Origin: Virgibacillus salexigens
Lineage (GTDB): Bacteria; Bacillota; Bacilli; Bacillales; Amphibacillaceae
Length of the DNA: 64,000 bases
NCBI RefSeq assembly: GCF_014905415.1
Contig: NZ_BNEO01000001.1
Coordinates: forward strand, 1-64,000
Direction of reading: 5' to 3'
Positions 9,064 to 18,885 of the stretch are shown in pieces (within the stretch, counting starts at the first letter, position 1; every line of letters begins with the position of its first letter). A model generated the notes under the pieces. It was given only the letters and a program-made list of their open reading frames with translations, did not search any database and was not told where the DNA came from. Made by a program: the position numbers and the translations under genes.

Positions 9064-10266
9064 TTAAAATTGTTTTAAAAGCGCGTTTAATTCATCAACT
9101 TTGTCGGTTTTTTCCCACGGGAATTGGATATCGGTTCTGCCGAAATGACCATATGCTGCAGTATTCTTAAAGATTGGTTTTTGTAGATCAAGCATACGAA
9201 TTATACCAGCTGGACGTAAATCAAATAGTTTTCTTACAGCTTTTACTAGTTTTTCTTCATCGACTACTCCTGATCCAAATGTATTAATCGAAATTGAGAC
9301 AGGCTCTGCCACACCAATCGCATATGCTAATTGTACTTCACATGATTTCGCTAAACCCGCTGCAACAATATTCTTAGCAACATACCTAGCTGCATAAGCG
9401 GCAGATCGGTCTACTTTGGTGGAATCTTTACCACTAAATGCTCCTCCACCGTGCCGTGCATATCCCCCATACGTATCTACAATAATTTTACGCCCTGTTA
9501 AACCTGCATCTCCTTGTGGTCCACCAATCACAAAACGACCAGTAGGATTAATAAAGTACTTTGTCTTATCATCAAGCAGTTTCTTTGGTACAACAGGCCG
9601 AATGACATGTTCAATTAAATCTTTTTCAATTTGTTCTGTTGTCAGATCTTGGTGATGTTGTGTAGAGATTACAATTGTATCAATTCTTACCGGCTCATCC
9701 GCCTCATCATATTCAATGGTCACCTGAGTTTTCCCATCCGGTCGTAAATAATCTAATGTTTTATCTTTTCTAACATCAGCTAAGCGCTTAGCTAACTTAT
9801 GTGCTAACGAAATCGGTAAAGGCATTAACTCTTCGGTTTCATCACAAGCAAAACCAAACATCAATCCTTGATCTCCGGCGCCAATAGCTGCAATTTCTTC
9901 ATCACTCATCGTTCCTTGACGCGCCTCTAAAGCAGTATCTACACCTCCTGCAATATCTGGCGATTGTTCATCAATTGCAGTTAACACAGCACAGGTATCG
10001 GCATCAAATCCAAATTTTGCTCGAGTATACCCTATTTCTTTAATGGTTTTCCTTACTATTGCAGGAATATCAACATATGTTGTTGTCGTGATTTCTCCAG
10101 CTACAAGTACTAGCCCAGTCGTCACGGTCGTTTCACATGCAACACGTGCATAAGGATCTGTTTTTAATATTTCGTCTAATATTGCATCTGAAATTTGGTC
10201 AGATATTTTATCAGGATGGCCTTCTGTTACAGATTCAGAAGTAAATAAACGACGATTAGCAGCCAT
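9064..10266 (-). CDS. metK: S-adenosylmethionine synthetase
   Basis: The enzyme makes SAM from methionine and ATP. The 400-residue sequence has the N-terminal signature [15 protein letters not shown] (about 13-27), the GAGDQG hexapeptide (about 129-134), and the GGGAFSGKD motif (about 273-281) of the active site. All are complete. A good SD precedes the ATG. Its neighbours asnB and pckA match B. subtilis. Control should be by transcription termination through the SAM riboswitch directly upstream. Confidence 0.98.
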   Translation of the reverse strand: MAANRRLFTSESVTEGHPDKISDQISDAILDEILKTDPYARVACETTVTTGLVLVAGEITTTTYVDIPAIVRKTIKEIGYTRAKFGFDADTCAVLTAIDEQSPDIAGGVDTALEARQGTMSDEEIAAIGAGDQGLMFGFACDETEELMPLPISLAHKLAKRLADVRKDKTLDYLRPDGKTQVTIEYDEADEPVRIDTIVISTQHHQDLTTEQIEKDLIEHVIRPVVPKKLLDDKTKYFINPTGRFVIGGPQGDAGLTGRKIIVDTYGGYARHGGGAFSGKDSTKVDRSAAYAARYVAKNIVAAGLAKSCEVQLAYAIGVAEPVSISINTFGSGVVDEEKLVKAVRKLFDLRPAGIIRMLDLQKPIFKNTAAYGHFGRTDIQFPWEKTDKVDELNALLKQF

Positions 10267-10351
10267 GTTGCTAAATCCTCCTTTTACATATCAGTTACGG
10301 AACTCTATTTATCAATTATGCTCATTCAGTATTAAAGGTTCTAAAGAAAAC

Positions 10352-10515
10352 AAAAAAAACCCTTCCTACTATACATGAGGAAAGGATTGTCCCGCCTTTC
10401 GCTCTTATTGTTCAAGGAGATGTTCCTTGCATCAGATTAGCACCTTTTCACCATTGTGATGGTTGCTGGGTTTCATCGGGTCTGTCCCTCCACCAACTCT
10501 GAATAAGAGAGTATC
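10352..10515 (-). promoter_or_regulatory. SAM-I (S-box) riboswitch of metK
   Basis: The minus strand shows the S-box core: CTTATTCAGAG, GGTGGAGGGAC, CGATGAAACCCAGCAACC and AAGGTGCTAATC in the right order. A terminator stem (CCTTTCCTC pairing with GAGGAAAGG-like bases, 10352-10387) and a T run follow. High SAM should favour termination before metK. Confidence 0.95.
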
Positions 10516-10527
10516 CGTTCGAAGTTT

Positions 10528-10556
10528 AGCTTATCGAAAGAAAACGTTTGTGTCAA
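10528..10556 (-). promoter_or_regulatory. metK promoter
   Basis: On the minus strand TTGACA (10556-10551), a 17-base spacer, then TAAGCT (10533-10528), placed a few bases before the start of the S-box. Confidence 0.7.
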
Positions 10557-10670
10557 CTACTTTCGTCGTATTGTCTATCGATTTTTACTTATAATAAAAG
10601 GAAAAGAAGTAATTTGCTGTCATGATTCAACATTATAGGATAATTGAATAAAATTATTATATATTTAGTA

Positions 10671-10698
10671 TGGACTATTTTTATTAATGTGTTATACT
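10671..10698 (+). promoter_or_regulatory. Likely pckA promoter
   Basis: TGGACT (10671-10676), a 16-base spacer, then TATACT (10693-10698), preceded by TGT, an extended -10. This leaves a leader of about 70 bases before the pckA ATG. Confidence 0.55.
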
Positions 10699-10774
10699 AA
10701 TAAACATATTCAACATGATAAGGTCGTTTAGGTTTCGACGTTGATACAATCTTACTAAAAGGCAGGTAGTTAAT

Positions 10775-12361
10775 ATGAAAATGGTGGAAAAACCTTTGGT
10801 TAATGAATTATATACCCATAATCATTTACAAACCAACTTAACAGTACCACAACTTATTGAACGTATTTTAGATAGAGAAGAAGGGATGCTTACAGCAACT
10901 GGTGCTGTTCAAGCTACAACAGGTAAGTATACAGGACGCTCTCCTAGGGATAAATTTATTGTAAGTGATGAAGTGAGTGAAAAGAATGTTGATTGGGGTA
11001 CAGTTAATCAGTCTATCGAAGAACAAGTTTTTGACAAATTGTATCGCAAAGTAATTAATTATTTACAAGACAAAAAAGAGCTTTTTCAGTTCAAAGGATT
11101 TGCCGGTGCAGATCATGATTATCGGCTTCCAATACAAGTAATCAATGAATATGCATGGCATAATTTATTCGCCCGACAACTTTTTATAACCCCGACAGCT
11201 GAAGAATTATTAGATCATCAACCTGCGTTTACAGTAGTTTCAGCTCCTACTTTTAAAGCAAACCCTGAGCAAGACGGAACAAATTCAGAAGCTTTTATTT
11301 TCGTTTCTTTTAAAAAAAGGGTTATTCTAATTGGTGGAACCGAATACGCAGGAGAAATTAAGAAATCCATTTTCTCCGTCATGAATTATCTGCTTCCCCA
11401 ACAAAATGTGTTATCTATGCATTGTTCTGCCAATGTAGGTAAAGAAGGAGACGTTGCTTTATTCTTTGGATTATCTGGCACAGGAAAAACAACGTTATCA
11501 GCTGATCCATATCGTCGTTTAATTGGTGATGATGAACATGGCTGGGGTCCAAACGGTGTATTCAATATTGAGGGTGGCTGTTATGCGAAATGTATCAATT
11601 TATCTAAAGAAAAAGAACCGCAAATATTTGATGCCATTCGTTTTGGTTCCGTTTTAGAAAATGTCATTGTTGATAAAGCCCGAATTCCGAATTACAATGA
11701 CACATCATTAACTGAAAACACAAGAGCAGCATACCCAATTGAGAATATTGATAACATTGCCATCCCTAGCATGGCTGGCCATCCGAATACGATTATCTTT
11801 CTAACTGCTGATGCATCTGGTACCTTGCCGCCAATCAGTAAGCTAACAAAAGAACAAGCAATGTATCATTTTCTTAGCGGTTACACAAGCAAACTTGCTG
11901 GTACTGAAAGAGGCGTTACTGAGCCGCAAGCAACGTTTTCAGCTTGTTTTGGTTCTCCATTTTTACCATTAGCTCCATCTACGTATGCAAGAATGTTAGG
12001 AGAAAAAATAGATGCATATCAATCAAATGTCTTCCTAGTGAATACTGGTTGGACTGGAGGATCGTATGGTGTTGGAAAACGAATGAAACTGTCCTATACA
12101 CGAGCAATGATACATGCTGCGTTAGAAGGCGAATTAAATTCTGTTGAGACAACCAAAGACAGTATTTTTGGTTTGGAAATTCCCATGCAAGTACCGGGAG
12201 TACCCGATGAAGTATTAATTCCAATAAATACGTGGAAAGACAAAGCGGCCTACAAAGAGGCTGCGCAATCTTTGGCTATGAAATTCCATAAAAATTTTGA
12301 GAAGTTCACGGAAGCAAGTAGCGATATTGTGCAAGCAGGTCCAATGTATCAAGGGAAGTAA
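10775..12361 (+). CDS. pckA: Phosphoenolpyruvate carboxykinase (ATP)
   Basis: This gluconeogenic enzyme converts oxaloacetate and ATP to PEP, CO2 and ADP. The 528 residues are normal for the ATP-dependent family. The kinase P-loop GLSGTGKT is at 232-239, followed by the family signature [10 protein letters not shown] and the N-terminal TGRSPRDKF motif. The ATG is preceded by AAGGCAGG; a second in-frame ATG two codons later is also possible. It is monocistronic, divergent from metK, and ends at a clear terminator. Confidence 0.97.
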   Translation: MKMVEKPLVNELYTHNHLQTNLTVPQLIERILDREEGMLTATGAVQATTGKYTGRSPRDKFIVSDEVSEKNVDWGTVNQSIEEQVFDKLYRKVINYLQDKKELFQFKGFAGADHDYRLPIQVINEYAWHNLFARQLFITPTAEELLDHQPAFTVVSAPTFKANPEQDGTNSEAFIFVSFKKRVILIGGTEYAGEIKKSIFSVMNYLLPQQNVLSMHCSANVGKEGDVALFFGLSGTGKTTLSADPYRRLIGDDEHGWGPNGVFNIEGGCYAKCINLSKEKEPQIFDAIRFGSVLENVIVDKARIPNYNDTSLTENTRAAYPIENIDNIAIPSMAGHPNTIIFLTADASGTLPPISKLTKEQAMYHFLSGYTSKLAGTERGVTEPQATFSACFGSPFLPLAPSTYARMLGEKIDAYQSNVFLVNTGWTGGSYGVGKRMKLSYTRAMIHAALEGELNSVETTKDSIFGLEIPMQVPGVPDEVLIPINTWKDKAAYKEAAQSLAMKFHKNFEKFTEASSDIVQAGPMYQGK

Positions 12362-12429
12362 TTGTTTCCTCATCCCAAAAAGGATTTATTATATATGAGT
12401 GAAAAGTGTTCAGCTATAGATTGCTGATG

Positions 12430-12459
12430 ACCGATCTCTGAAATGAGATCGGTTTTTTT
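12430..12459 (+). terminator. pckA terminator
   Basis: A perfect 9-bp stem, ACCGATCTC and GAGATCGGT, with loop TGAAAT is followed by seven T. Confidence 0.92.
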
Positions 12460-12535
12460 ATATAGGCATTCACACATTTTCACAACTCCTCATAAACTGT
12501 GTTGACATACAAATATTTAGAAGGAGTCGTGCAAC

Positions 12536-13531
12536 ATGAAGAAGATAAAACGTATAATGCTCCTTTCCTGTGGGTTCCTACTTTTTCTAACAGCATGTAA
12601 TAACCAGGAGGAAACTACAATAAAATTAGCCGAAGTAACACGTTCGCTATTTTATGCTCCGCAATATGTAGCTTTAGAGAAAGGGTTCTTTAAAGAGGCA
12701 GGTCTTAATGTGGAATTACAAACAACTTGGGGTGGAGATAAAACAATGACGGCATTATTATCTGATGGAGCAGATGTAGCTTTAGTAGGCTCTGAAACTT
12801 CCATCTATGTTTATGCTCAAGATTCGAAGGACTATGCTGTTAATTTTGCCCAATTAACACAAACTGACGGAACCTTTTTAGTAGCCAAAGAACCAAAACC
12901 CAATTTCACTTGGGAGGATATTAAAGGAACCACTTTTCTCGGTCAACGCAAAGGCGGAATGCCCCAAATGGTTGGTGAATTCGTTTTAAAGCAACATGAT
13001 ATTAATCCTCAAACTGACCTCGATCTACAACAGAATATAGAATTTGCTAATATACCTGGTGCATTCGTATCTGGAGATGCAGAATATGTGCAATTATTTG
13101 AACCTACTGCAAGTACATTCGAAAAAGAAGGAAAAGGACATATCGTGGCTTCATTTGGAGAAGAATCAGGGCATGTCCCATACACTGTTTTTATGGCAAA
13201 ACAGAGCTTTTTAAAAGAAAATGATGCAGAAATTGAGAAATTTACGAAAGCAGTTTATAAAGCGCAACAGTGGGTTGAAGCACATAGCGCTAAAGAGATT
13301 GCTCAAGTTATACAGCCTTACTTCGAAGACACGGATGTAGAAATGCTTGCTGCTTCTATTGATCGTTATAAAAGTCAAGGATCATTTGCTACAGACCCGA
13401 TATTAGATGAGTCAGAATGGAGTAACCTAAAAGATATTATGCAAGAAGCTGGTGAACTGCCTGCAGATGTACCTTATACAGATCTTGTGAATACAAAGAT
13501 CGCTGAAGAAGTTATTGGTAATAAGGAGTGA
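12536..13531 (+). CDS. ytlA: ABC transporter substrate-binding lipoprotein, NMT1/THI5-like
   Basis: The 331-residue precursor has a lipoprotein signal ending LTAC, with Cys21 as the lipidated residue. The mature part shows features of the NMT1/THI5-like and nitrate/sulfonate/taurine-type binding proteins (SLFYAPQYVALEKGFF-like start, then GADVALVG). It starts a three-gene operon with an ATPase and a permease and matches ytlA of B. subtilis in position beside pckA and ytkD. The ligand is unknown; THI5-like proteins often bind thiamine-pyrimidine precursors, but no TPP riboswitch is visible upstream. AGAAGGAG lies before the ATG. Confidence 0.85.
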   Translation: MKKIKRIMLLSCGFLLFLTACNNQEETTIKLAEVTRSLFYAPQYVALEKGFFKEAGLNVELQTTWGGDKTMTALLSDGADVALVGSETSIYVYAQDSKDYAVNFAQLTQTDGTFLVAKEPKPNFTWEDIKGTTFLGQRKGGMPQMVGEFVLKQHDINPQTDLDLQQNIEFANIPGAFVSGDAEYVQLFEPTASTFEKEGKGHIVASFGEESGHVPYTVFMAKQSFLKENDAEIEKFTKAVYKAQQWVEAHSAKEIAQVIQPYFEDTDVEMLAASIDRYKSQGSFATDPILDESEWSNLKDIMQEAGELPADVPYTDLVNTKIAEEVIGNKE

Positions 13532-13536
13532 GCAAT

Positions 13537-14346
13537 ATGTCATTTCTAACCTTAGAAAATGTCTCCCATCATTATTTTTCAAAAGCAAACTTCACCAAAG
13601 CATTAGACGATATATCTTTCTCTATTCAAGAAGGTGAATTTGTCGCATTATTGGGTCCTAGTGGTTGTGGTAAATCGACGATCTTATCAATTATTGCAGG
13701 AATTATAAAACAAACACAAGGCAAAATACGCTTACAAGAGAAACCCATTGATTTGACAACAGCCAATATCGGCTACATGTTGCAACAAGACTACTTATTT
13801 CCATGGAAAACCATCATTGACAATGTTTTACTTGGCCCTAAAATCGCAAACAATGTTACAGAAAACACGAAAGAAAAAGCAACAGCCTTATTAAATGAAG
13901 TAGGTTTACCTAATATAGCATCCGCTTACCCAAGCTCTCTTTCTGGAGGGATGCGGCAACGTGTAGCATTAGTAAGAACATTAATTAATGATCCAAAACT
14001 GTTACTTCTTGATGAGCCATTCTCAGCATTGGATTATCAAACAAAGCTAAAATTAGAACAATTGGTAGCAAACTTATTGGCAACCTATCATAAAACCGCT
14101 GTGCTTGTAACGCATGATATTGGTGAAGCAATAGCGATGAGTGATCGAATTTTTGTTATGGATGCTAATCCAGGAGTTATTTCAAAAATCTTTGAGGTTC
14201 CGATTGAAATAAGAAATGAAGCCCCTTTACTTGTGCGTAAACACCCAAAATATCAAATTTTGTTTGATAAAGTATGGGAAGAATTAGATAAAAAAGAGCA
14301 ATTACCAAACGAAGAGGTGGTGTCTACGAATCATGAAGCGAAATAA
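13537..14346 (+). CDS. ytlC: ABC transporter ATP-binding protein
   Basis: This is the ATPase of the import system. With start 13537 it has 269 residues: Walker [10 protein letters not shown] (about 40-48), signature LSGGMRQR in the middle, Walker [13 protein letters not shown], then a switch histidine in VTHDIGEA. The frame is also open from GTG 13528, overlapping the ytlA stop, but AAGGAG at the end of ytlA is spaced for the ATG at 13537. It resembles nitrate/taurine-type (SsuB/TauB) ATPases. It is translationally close to both neighbours. Confidence 0.9.
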   Translation: MSFLTLENVSHHYFSKANFTKALDDISFSIQEGEFVALLGPSGCGKSTILSIIAGIIKQTQGKIRLQEKPIDLTTANIGYMLQQDYLFPWKTIIDNVLLGPKIANNVTENTKEKATALLNEVGLPNIASAYPSSLSGGMRQRVALVRTLINDPKLLLLDEPFSALDYQTKLKLEQLVANLLATYHKTAVLVTHDIGEAIAMSDRIFVMDANPGVISKIFEVPIEIRNEAPLLVRKHPKYQILFDKVWEELDKKEQLPNEEVVSTNHEAK

Positions 14347-15142
14347 TGATCAGCAGCTCTTCCAAGCTTATTTACAACATGTAAAACGCGAGAATAGAAT
14401 TGTATATATATGGCAAATTAGTATACTTATTACGTTTATTCTTCTATGGGAGGTTGCCAGTCGCTTCTATTGGATTGATCCATTATTATTTAGTTCGCCA
14501 ACAACCATCTTTCAAGTAGTTATAAACAAATTAAGTGATGGATCCATGTTAAATCATCTCCAAGTAACCCTACTCGAAACCATCGCCGGTTTTCTCCTTG
14601 GTACAATTTTTGGGATTGTATTAGCTATTTCCTTATGGACTTCTAAACGCTTTTCAAGCGTAATGGATCCGTATTTAGTTATTATGAATGCAATGCCAAA
14701 AGTTGCTTTAGGGCCGATAATCATTGTAGCTATGGGGCCTGGGTATATCTCCATCATCACAATGGGAGCTATTATTTCAGTGATCATTACAGCATTGGTT
14801 GTATATTCAGCGTTCAATGAAGTTGATCCAAATTATGAAAAAGTATTAAAGAGTTTAGGAGCGAGCAAAGGGCAAATTTTTAAAAATGCTATTTTCCCAG
14901 CTACCTTACCGGCAATGATATCAACATTAAAAGTAAATGTTGGATTATCTTGGGTTGGCGTAGTTGTCGGTGAATTTCTTGTATCAAAACAAGGGCTTGG
15001 TTATTTAATTATTTATGGATTTCAAGTATTTGATTTTTCATTAGTTATGGCTAGTTTAGTATTAATCGCCATTTTTGCTGCCATCATGTATAAAATCGTA
15101 GAACGCATCGAAGTCTGGCTTATTAAGCACTCCACCTCCTAA
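14333..15142 (+). CDS. ytlD: ABC transporter permease
   Basis: The 269-residue integral membrane protein has about six hydrophobic segments and the BPD-type EAA-like cytoplasmic loop ([25 protein letters not shown]), which docks on the ATPase. Its start overlaps the ATPase gene by 14 bp, indicating translational coupling. It completes the importer with the two preceding genes, and the operon ends at the long terminator that follows. Confidence 0.9.
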   Translation: MKRNNDQQLFQAYLQHVKRENRIVYIWQISILITFILLWEVASRFYWIDPLLFSSPTTIFQVVINKLSDGSMLNHLQVTLLETIAGFLLGTIFGIVLAISLWTSKRFSSVMDPYLVIMNAMPKVALGPIIIVAMGPGYISIITMGAIISVIITALVVYSAFNEVDPNYEKVLKSLGASKGQIFKNAIFPATLPAMISTLKVNVGLSWVGVVVGEFLVSKQGLGYLIIYGFQVFDFSLVMASLVLIAIFAAIMYKIVERIEVWLIKHSTS

Positions 15143-15155
15143 TTAATTCGCGAAA

Positions 15156-15227
15156 AAAATCGCCTTATCGGTGAAAGTACTTCAGTGATCACTCGTACAT
15201 TGAAGTTTCACACAATAAGGCGATTTT
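15156..15227. terminator. Long bidirectional terminator between convergent operons
   Basis: A 13-bp perfect outer stem (AAAATCGCCTTAT at 15156-15168 with its complement at 15215-15227) encloses an inner arm, GTGAAAGTACTTCA against TTGAAGTTTCAC, that can pair with a small bulge. The whole hairpin spans about 72 bases. It is flanked by A and T runs and overlaps the ytkD stop codon. Confidence 0.85.
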
Positions 15228-15693
15228 AAAAATGTTTGTAAATATATTGAATACAGTGTTCTAATACATCATCTTTCATAATAAAACTATAACCATTTTG
15301 ATGTTTTACATTTAACGGAATATTATCTACGATAACCGGACCATCTGTTTCAAAATACGAATCCTGAGGTTCTAATGCATGTATGGAAGCAAAGTAGACA
15401 TTTTTAATTACGTTTTCTCTTTTGCCTGCAACAAAATATTGTCCAATATACGTTAAGGTATCGATTAGCCCTCCTGTTTCTTCTTTAACTTCTCGTATGG
15501 CAGCTTGTTCTGGGGTTTCCCCCTTTTCCACTTTACCTCCTGGAAATTCCAACCCTCTGTCTTTATGCTTCGTTAACAACCAATTATCTTGATATTTGCA
15601 AACGACCCATACGTGCATCGGATTTACTGAAAAAGGTAAATAGTCGAAGGATAATTTAATTTCATTATTGTAGTAATCTTTGAATGTGTACAT
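15226..15693 (-). CDS. ytkD: Nudix hydrolase, YtkD-type nucleoside triphosphatase
   Basis: The 155-residue protein carries a complete Nudix box (GX5EX7REUXEEXGU) at residues 53-75, with REVKEETGG at its end. The B. subtilis homologue YtkD hydrolyses oxidised nucleoside triphosphates such as 8-oxo-dGTP; substrate is inferred from position beside the ytl operon and from similar length. It is cytoplasmic. The gene is convergent with the importer operon. Confidence 0.88.
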   Translation of the reverse strand: MYTFKDYYNNEIKLSFDYLPFSVNPMHVWVVCKYQDNWLLTKHKDRGLEFPGGKVEKGETPEQAAIREVKEETGGLIDTLTYIGQYFVAGKRENVIKNVYFASIHALEPQDSYFETDGPVIVDNIPLNVKHQNGYSFIMKDDVLEHCIQYIYKHF

Positions 15694-15719
15694 ATGTTCA
15701 ACGCCTTTTACTTCATATA

Positions 15720-16250
15720 TTAGCTATGTTTGATATTAGTTATTTTCCAGCTTCCCTGAAAAGTAAATTCAATTTCAATGATATAATTACCGTATAGGTT
15801 GTTCTTATTTTCTTGTACGACGGTTACTTGCTGATCATTTTTTTGAATCATACGATATTCCTCTTCATCCGAAAACCATGGCGGAGTACTTGTTGGCATC
15901 ATAAATAGACCTTTTTGGCCTTCTTTGTAATAATAGTCTACATAAGGTTTAGCAGCATCCCTAGTAGCTATATTATGAAATGCACGTAAGAGTTCTTCTT
16001 TCGTCCCAAATGCTTCTACCTGGTACTCGGAATCAGTTTCTTGGACAAGCAAGTCCATGAATTGATTCGTACGTTTAATTATTGTATCATGACTTAACGT
16101 TTCTTTCGATTTTTCTTCATTCTTGTCCGGTGTTTCATTTATATTGGCATTAGCAGAAACATGCTCGTCTATAATAAAACTAATGAAGAAAATGGTCATG
16201 ATGCTCATTACGAATACACCAGCATGTTTTAATAGTTGAACTCTTTTCAC
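15720..16250 (-). CDS. Membrane-anchored or secreted protein of unknown function
   Basis: I place the start at the GTG at 16250-16248, because AAGGAGGGC lies about seven bases upstream; the longer frame from 16289 would include that site. The 176-residue product begins with a short basic region and one hydrophobic segment (signal peptide or anchor), then an acidic, Lys/Glu-rich linker and a soluble domain ending in a beta-strand-like segment. I recognise no catalytic motif or family. It ends 26 bases before the ytkD start, so the two may be cotranscribed. Confidence 0.65.
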   Translation of the reverse strand: MKRVQLLKHAGVFVMSIMTIFFISFIIDEHVSANANINETPDKNEEKSKETLSHDTIIKRTNQFMDLLVQETDSEYQVEAFGTKEELLRAFHNIATRDAAKPYVDYYYKEGQKGLFMMPTSTPPWFSDEEEYRMIQKNDQQVTVVQENKNNLYGNYIIEIEFTFQGSWKITNIKHS

Positions 16251-16428
16251 AGTAAAGCCCTCCTTATATGAATATGTATAATCTACCAATTACAATTCTA
16301 TTCCTGTTCCATTCCAAATATAAACCTATTTTTGATATTAGACTGCATATTCGGGGCTAAACTGTAACTCTTTCCTTTATAAAAACAGATAAGGGATAAG
16401 ATGCGAGAGCATGTTATCCCTTTCTTTC

Positions 16429-16752
16429 TTATAGTGGTCTATCTCTTAAGATCCCCATACTTTCAATATGGGATTTTGCTTGTTCATCACCTAGTTGATA
16501 CACCATACGATAAGCTTCCATCAATTCATTATCAAATTCATCATTTGATGGATCATTATGATACGGAACAACTGGGATATGTGCACGAAAAAATGTCCGA
16601 ATACCAGAAGCATCAGCCTCATTAAATTTTTCCCTCAATAAAACGATCTCATCATCGGTTGCGTGTATAACAAAATCCTCATTATTGTCGTATTTTAGTT
16701 TCGAAATCTCACCTGTTCCCATATTAACATAGTATTTCTTTTTCTCCATCAT
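16429..16752 (-). CDS. Small conserved hypothetical protein
   Basis: The product is 107 residues, acidic and soluble, with no signal peptide, membrane segment or cysteine. It opens KKKYYVNMGTGEISK and contains a long helical, charged centre. Its frame has good coding character, while the overlapping plus-strand frame (16401-16625) is its shadow. GGAGGTGTG lies before the ATG. It follows the siderophore ATPase gene on the same strand by about 90 bases. Function is unknown. Confidence 0.7.
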   Translation of the reverse strand: MMEKKKYYVNMGTGEISKLKYDNNEDFVIHATDDEIVLLREKFNEADASGIRTFFRAHIPVVPYHNDPSNDEFDNELMEAYRMVYQLGDEQAKSHIESMGILRDRPL

Positions 16753-16845
16753 TCACACCTCCTACTACTAATGTTCCTTAAAAACGAGGGAATGATGTAC
16801 TCAAAAAGAAAAACTCGCCATAACTGACGAGTATCTTTAATAATA

Positions 16846-17673
16846 TTAATTTGCAGCGTTAACAGTATTTCTGCCATTAGCAAAAATACAACGACCTTTT
16901 CCATGAGGTATGCACATTGGTGTACCAAACCTCGGATCAAACGTCACATCACACATCATTTCAAATACATGATGTACTAAATTACAGGTAATAATTTCTT
17001 CAGGCTTTCCTTGTGCAAAAATTTGCTTATCCTTAATTGCAATAATATGATGTGCATATCTACAAGCTAAGTTTAAATCGTGAAGAACCATTACAATGGT
17101 TCGCCCTTCTTTTTCATTTAAGTCAAACAAAAGATCAAGTACCTCAATCTGATGCGTCATATCTAAGTATGTCGTCGGTTCATCTAGCAGAATAAGATCA
17201 GTATCTTGAGCAAGTGTCATTGCAATCCATGCTCGTTGTCGTTGACCACCTGATAAGGAGTCAACGGGACGATCCTTCAGAGCTATCATATTCGTTGATT
17301 CTAAAGCATGGTTTACAGCGTTTTCATCCTCATCCGACCATTGCTTTAAAAAACCTCGATAGGGATGTCTACCTTGTTTAACAAGCTCATGAACCGTTAA
17401 ACCTTCAGGGCTGATAGGGCTTTGTGGTAGAATAGCCATCTTTTTGGCAACATCTTTAGTACCCATTTTAGCAATGGCTTCACCGTCTAACACAACATTA
17501 CCCTTTTTCGGTTTTAATAATCGTGCTAACGACCGTAGCAATGTTGACTTCCCACAACCATTTCCACCGATAAATACAGTAATTTCGCCTTTGGGAATCT
17601 CTACATCTAAATCATCTATAATTACATTTTCCCCGTAACTAAGCGTCAGGTCATTTGCTGTTAAGGTTTGCAT
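16846..17673 (-). CDS. Iron-siderophore ABC transporter ATPase
   Basis: The 275-residue protein is the FecE/FhuC-type ATPase. Walker A GGNGCGKST is at residues 36-44, the signature LSGGQRQRAW is in the middle, Walker B LILLDEPTTYLDM follows, and a switch His is in VLHDLNLACRYA. Start ATG after a purine-rich SD. A Fur-box-like site (17776-17790) lies about 100 bp upstream, so iron repression is expected. It should energise the two FecCD permeases at 18886-20906. Confidence 0.93.
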   Translation of the reverse strand: MQTLTANDLTLSYGENVIIDDLDVEIPKGEITVFIGGNGCGKSTLLRSLARLLKPKKGNVVLDGEAIAKMGTKDVAKKMAILPQSPISPEGLTVHELVKQGRHPYRGFLKQWSDEDENAVNHALESTNMIALKDRPVDSLSGGQRQRAWIAMTLAQDTDLILLDEPTTYLDMTHQIEVLDLLFDLNEKEGRTIVMVLHDLNLACRYAHHIIAIKDKQIFAQGKPEEIITCNLVHHVFEMMCDVTFDPRFGTPMCIPHGKGRCIFANGRNTVNAAN

Positions 17674-17775
17674 TGGAATCTCTCCCTTTCCCTCTAATTA
17701 TTTCATTATTTATAGAGGATCGATACAAAGCACTACCCTTAGTTTATTTGCTTTTTCACAATTCGTCAATGACTT

Positions 17776-17790
17776 TGATAATCATTTTCA
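17776..17790. promoter_or_regulatory. Fur-box-like operator upstream of the siderophore ATPase
   Basis: TGATAATCATTTTCA differs at one position from the 7-1-7 palindrome TGATAATNATTATCA bound by Fur in Bacillus. It lies between the binding-protein and ATPase genes. Confidence 0.8.
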
Positions 17791-17826
17791 CTTAAAATTC
17801 AAAAAACAAGGGCAGGCTTTTTACAA

Positions 17827-18792
17827 TTATTCCAATGCTTGTAATACGTCATCAATTGTTTTTTCAGAAGCAATCAAGCCTTTATTCGTCCAATTACTTG
17901 GATCATTTATCTGATAAACATGATTGTTTTTCGCTGCTTTTGTAGCTTGCCAAACAGAACTATTTTTCAAGGTTTCTACCCCTTGTTGACCTTCTTCTGC
18001 TAATAGAAAGACATGATCAGCATCCAATTCCGATAGCTTTTCGATAGAAATAGGATTCCATTCTTCTGTTGCATCTCCTAATTCTTCAATTAATGCTGGT
18101 TGCTTAATTCCAAGTTCATTATAGAGCACGCCTGCACTATGACGATTATGTTCAAACAAATAGAATTTATCTCCCATAACCCAGATAATTGCTGCACTTT
18201 CATCACCAATTGTATTTGACAATTCTTTACTTGCATCTTCTACTTTTTGATCGTAGTCGTTCAGTACCTGATCAGCTTTATCCTGCATCCCAAGCATTTC
18301 TCCAAAAACTTCAATTTGTTTACGCCAGTCTTTTGTTGTCTCTTCAGACATCACATACGTTGGTGCTATCTTACTATATTCTTCATAACTACCTTCATAA
18401 TTTTGAATGGCATTCTCTAGTATGAGCAGGTCGGGTTCTTGACTCAATACCTGTTCTATAGGAAGGTTCCATTCTATTTTTGGAACATCTTTTAAATCTT
18501 CTTCCAAATACTGTTGAATGCTGTTTCCAATTGCCCATTTAGCTACAGGAGTTACACCCAAAGCCAGTAATGCATCTTCATGATAGGGGGCGATTATATT
18601 TTCCGGATTAGCAGGGATGGTCACTTCCCCCATTTCTGACTGCATGGTTACTTCTGTATTATTTGATGTTTCCTTTTCCTCCTGATTACCTTCGTTATTC
18701 TCTGAAGATTCATTACTTCCACAAGCAGCTAGGAATAATACCCCAATGAATGATACAAGCAAAATTATATTTGATAATGTTTTGGATTTCAT
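17827..18792 (-). CDS. Iron-siderophore binding lipoprotein
   Basis: The 321-residue precursor starts at ATG 18792, directly after AAAGGAG; a longer frame from 18831 includes this site. A lipoprotein signal ends LAAC, with Cys24. An acidic linker precedes the periplasmic-binding-protein domain of the FecB/BtuF type (IIAPYHEDALLALGV, then ILENA and SIEKLSELDADHVFLL). It should capture ferric siderophores at the cell surface and deliver them to the permeases. A Fur-box-like site overlaps its promoter. No clear terminator follows, so cotranscription with the ATPase gene is possible. Confidence 0.9.
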   Translation of the reverse strand: MKSKTLSNIILLVSFIGVLFLAACGSNESSENNEGNQEEKETSNNTEVTMQSEMGEVTIPANPENIIAPYHEDALLALGVTPVAKWAIGNSIQQYLEEDLKDVPKIEWNLPIEQVLSQEPDLLILENAIQNYEGSYEEYSKIAPTYVMSEETTKDWRKQIEVFGEMLGMQDKADQVLNDYDQKVEDASKELSNTIGDESAAIIWVMGDKFYLFEHNRHSAGVLYNELGIKQPALIEELGDATEEWNPISIEKLSELDADHVFLLAEEGQQGVETLKNSSVWQATKAAKNNHVYQINDPSNWTNKGLIASEKTIDDVLQALE

Positions 18793-18831
18793 ATGTAGGT
18801 CTCCTTTATGATATAATATTCTCCGTATCAA

Positions 18832-18846
18832 TGATAATCATTTTCA
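18832..18846. promoter_or_regulatory. Fur-box-like operator in the divergent siderophore promoter
   Basis: This is the same TGATAATCATTTTCA 15-mer as at 17776. It lies in the 93 bases between the binding-protein gene and the first permease gene. On the minus strand it overlaps the -10 of TTGACT-17-TATCAT, so one site could repress both directions. Confidence 0.85.
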
Positions 18847-18885
18847 ATTAGGAAGTCAATTTTTCCTATTATTCAGGGGGAAAAC

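Noticed and set aside
12480-12535. TTGACA at about 12503 as a ytlA promoter
   Set aside because: A -10 at 17 bp would fall on the ribosome site and gives no TATAAT-like match, so I did not call it.
16401-16625. Plus-strand frame opposite the 16429-16752 gene
   Set aside because: It has no ribosome site and lies almost wholly on the complement of a gene with better coding character and a good SD.
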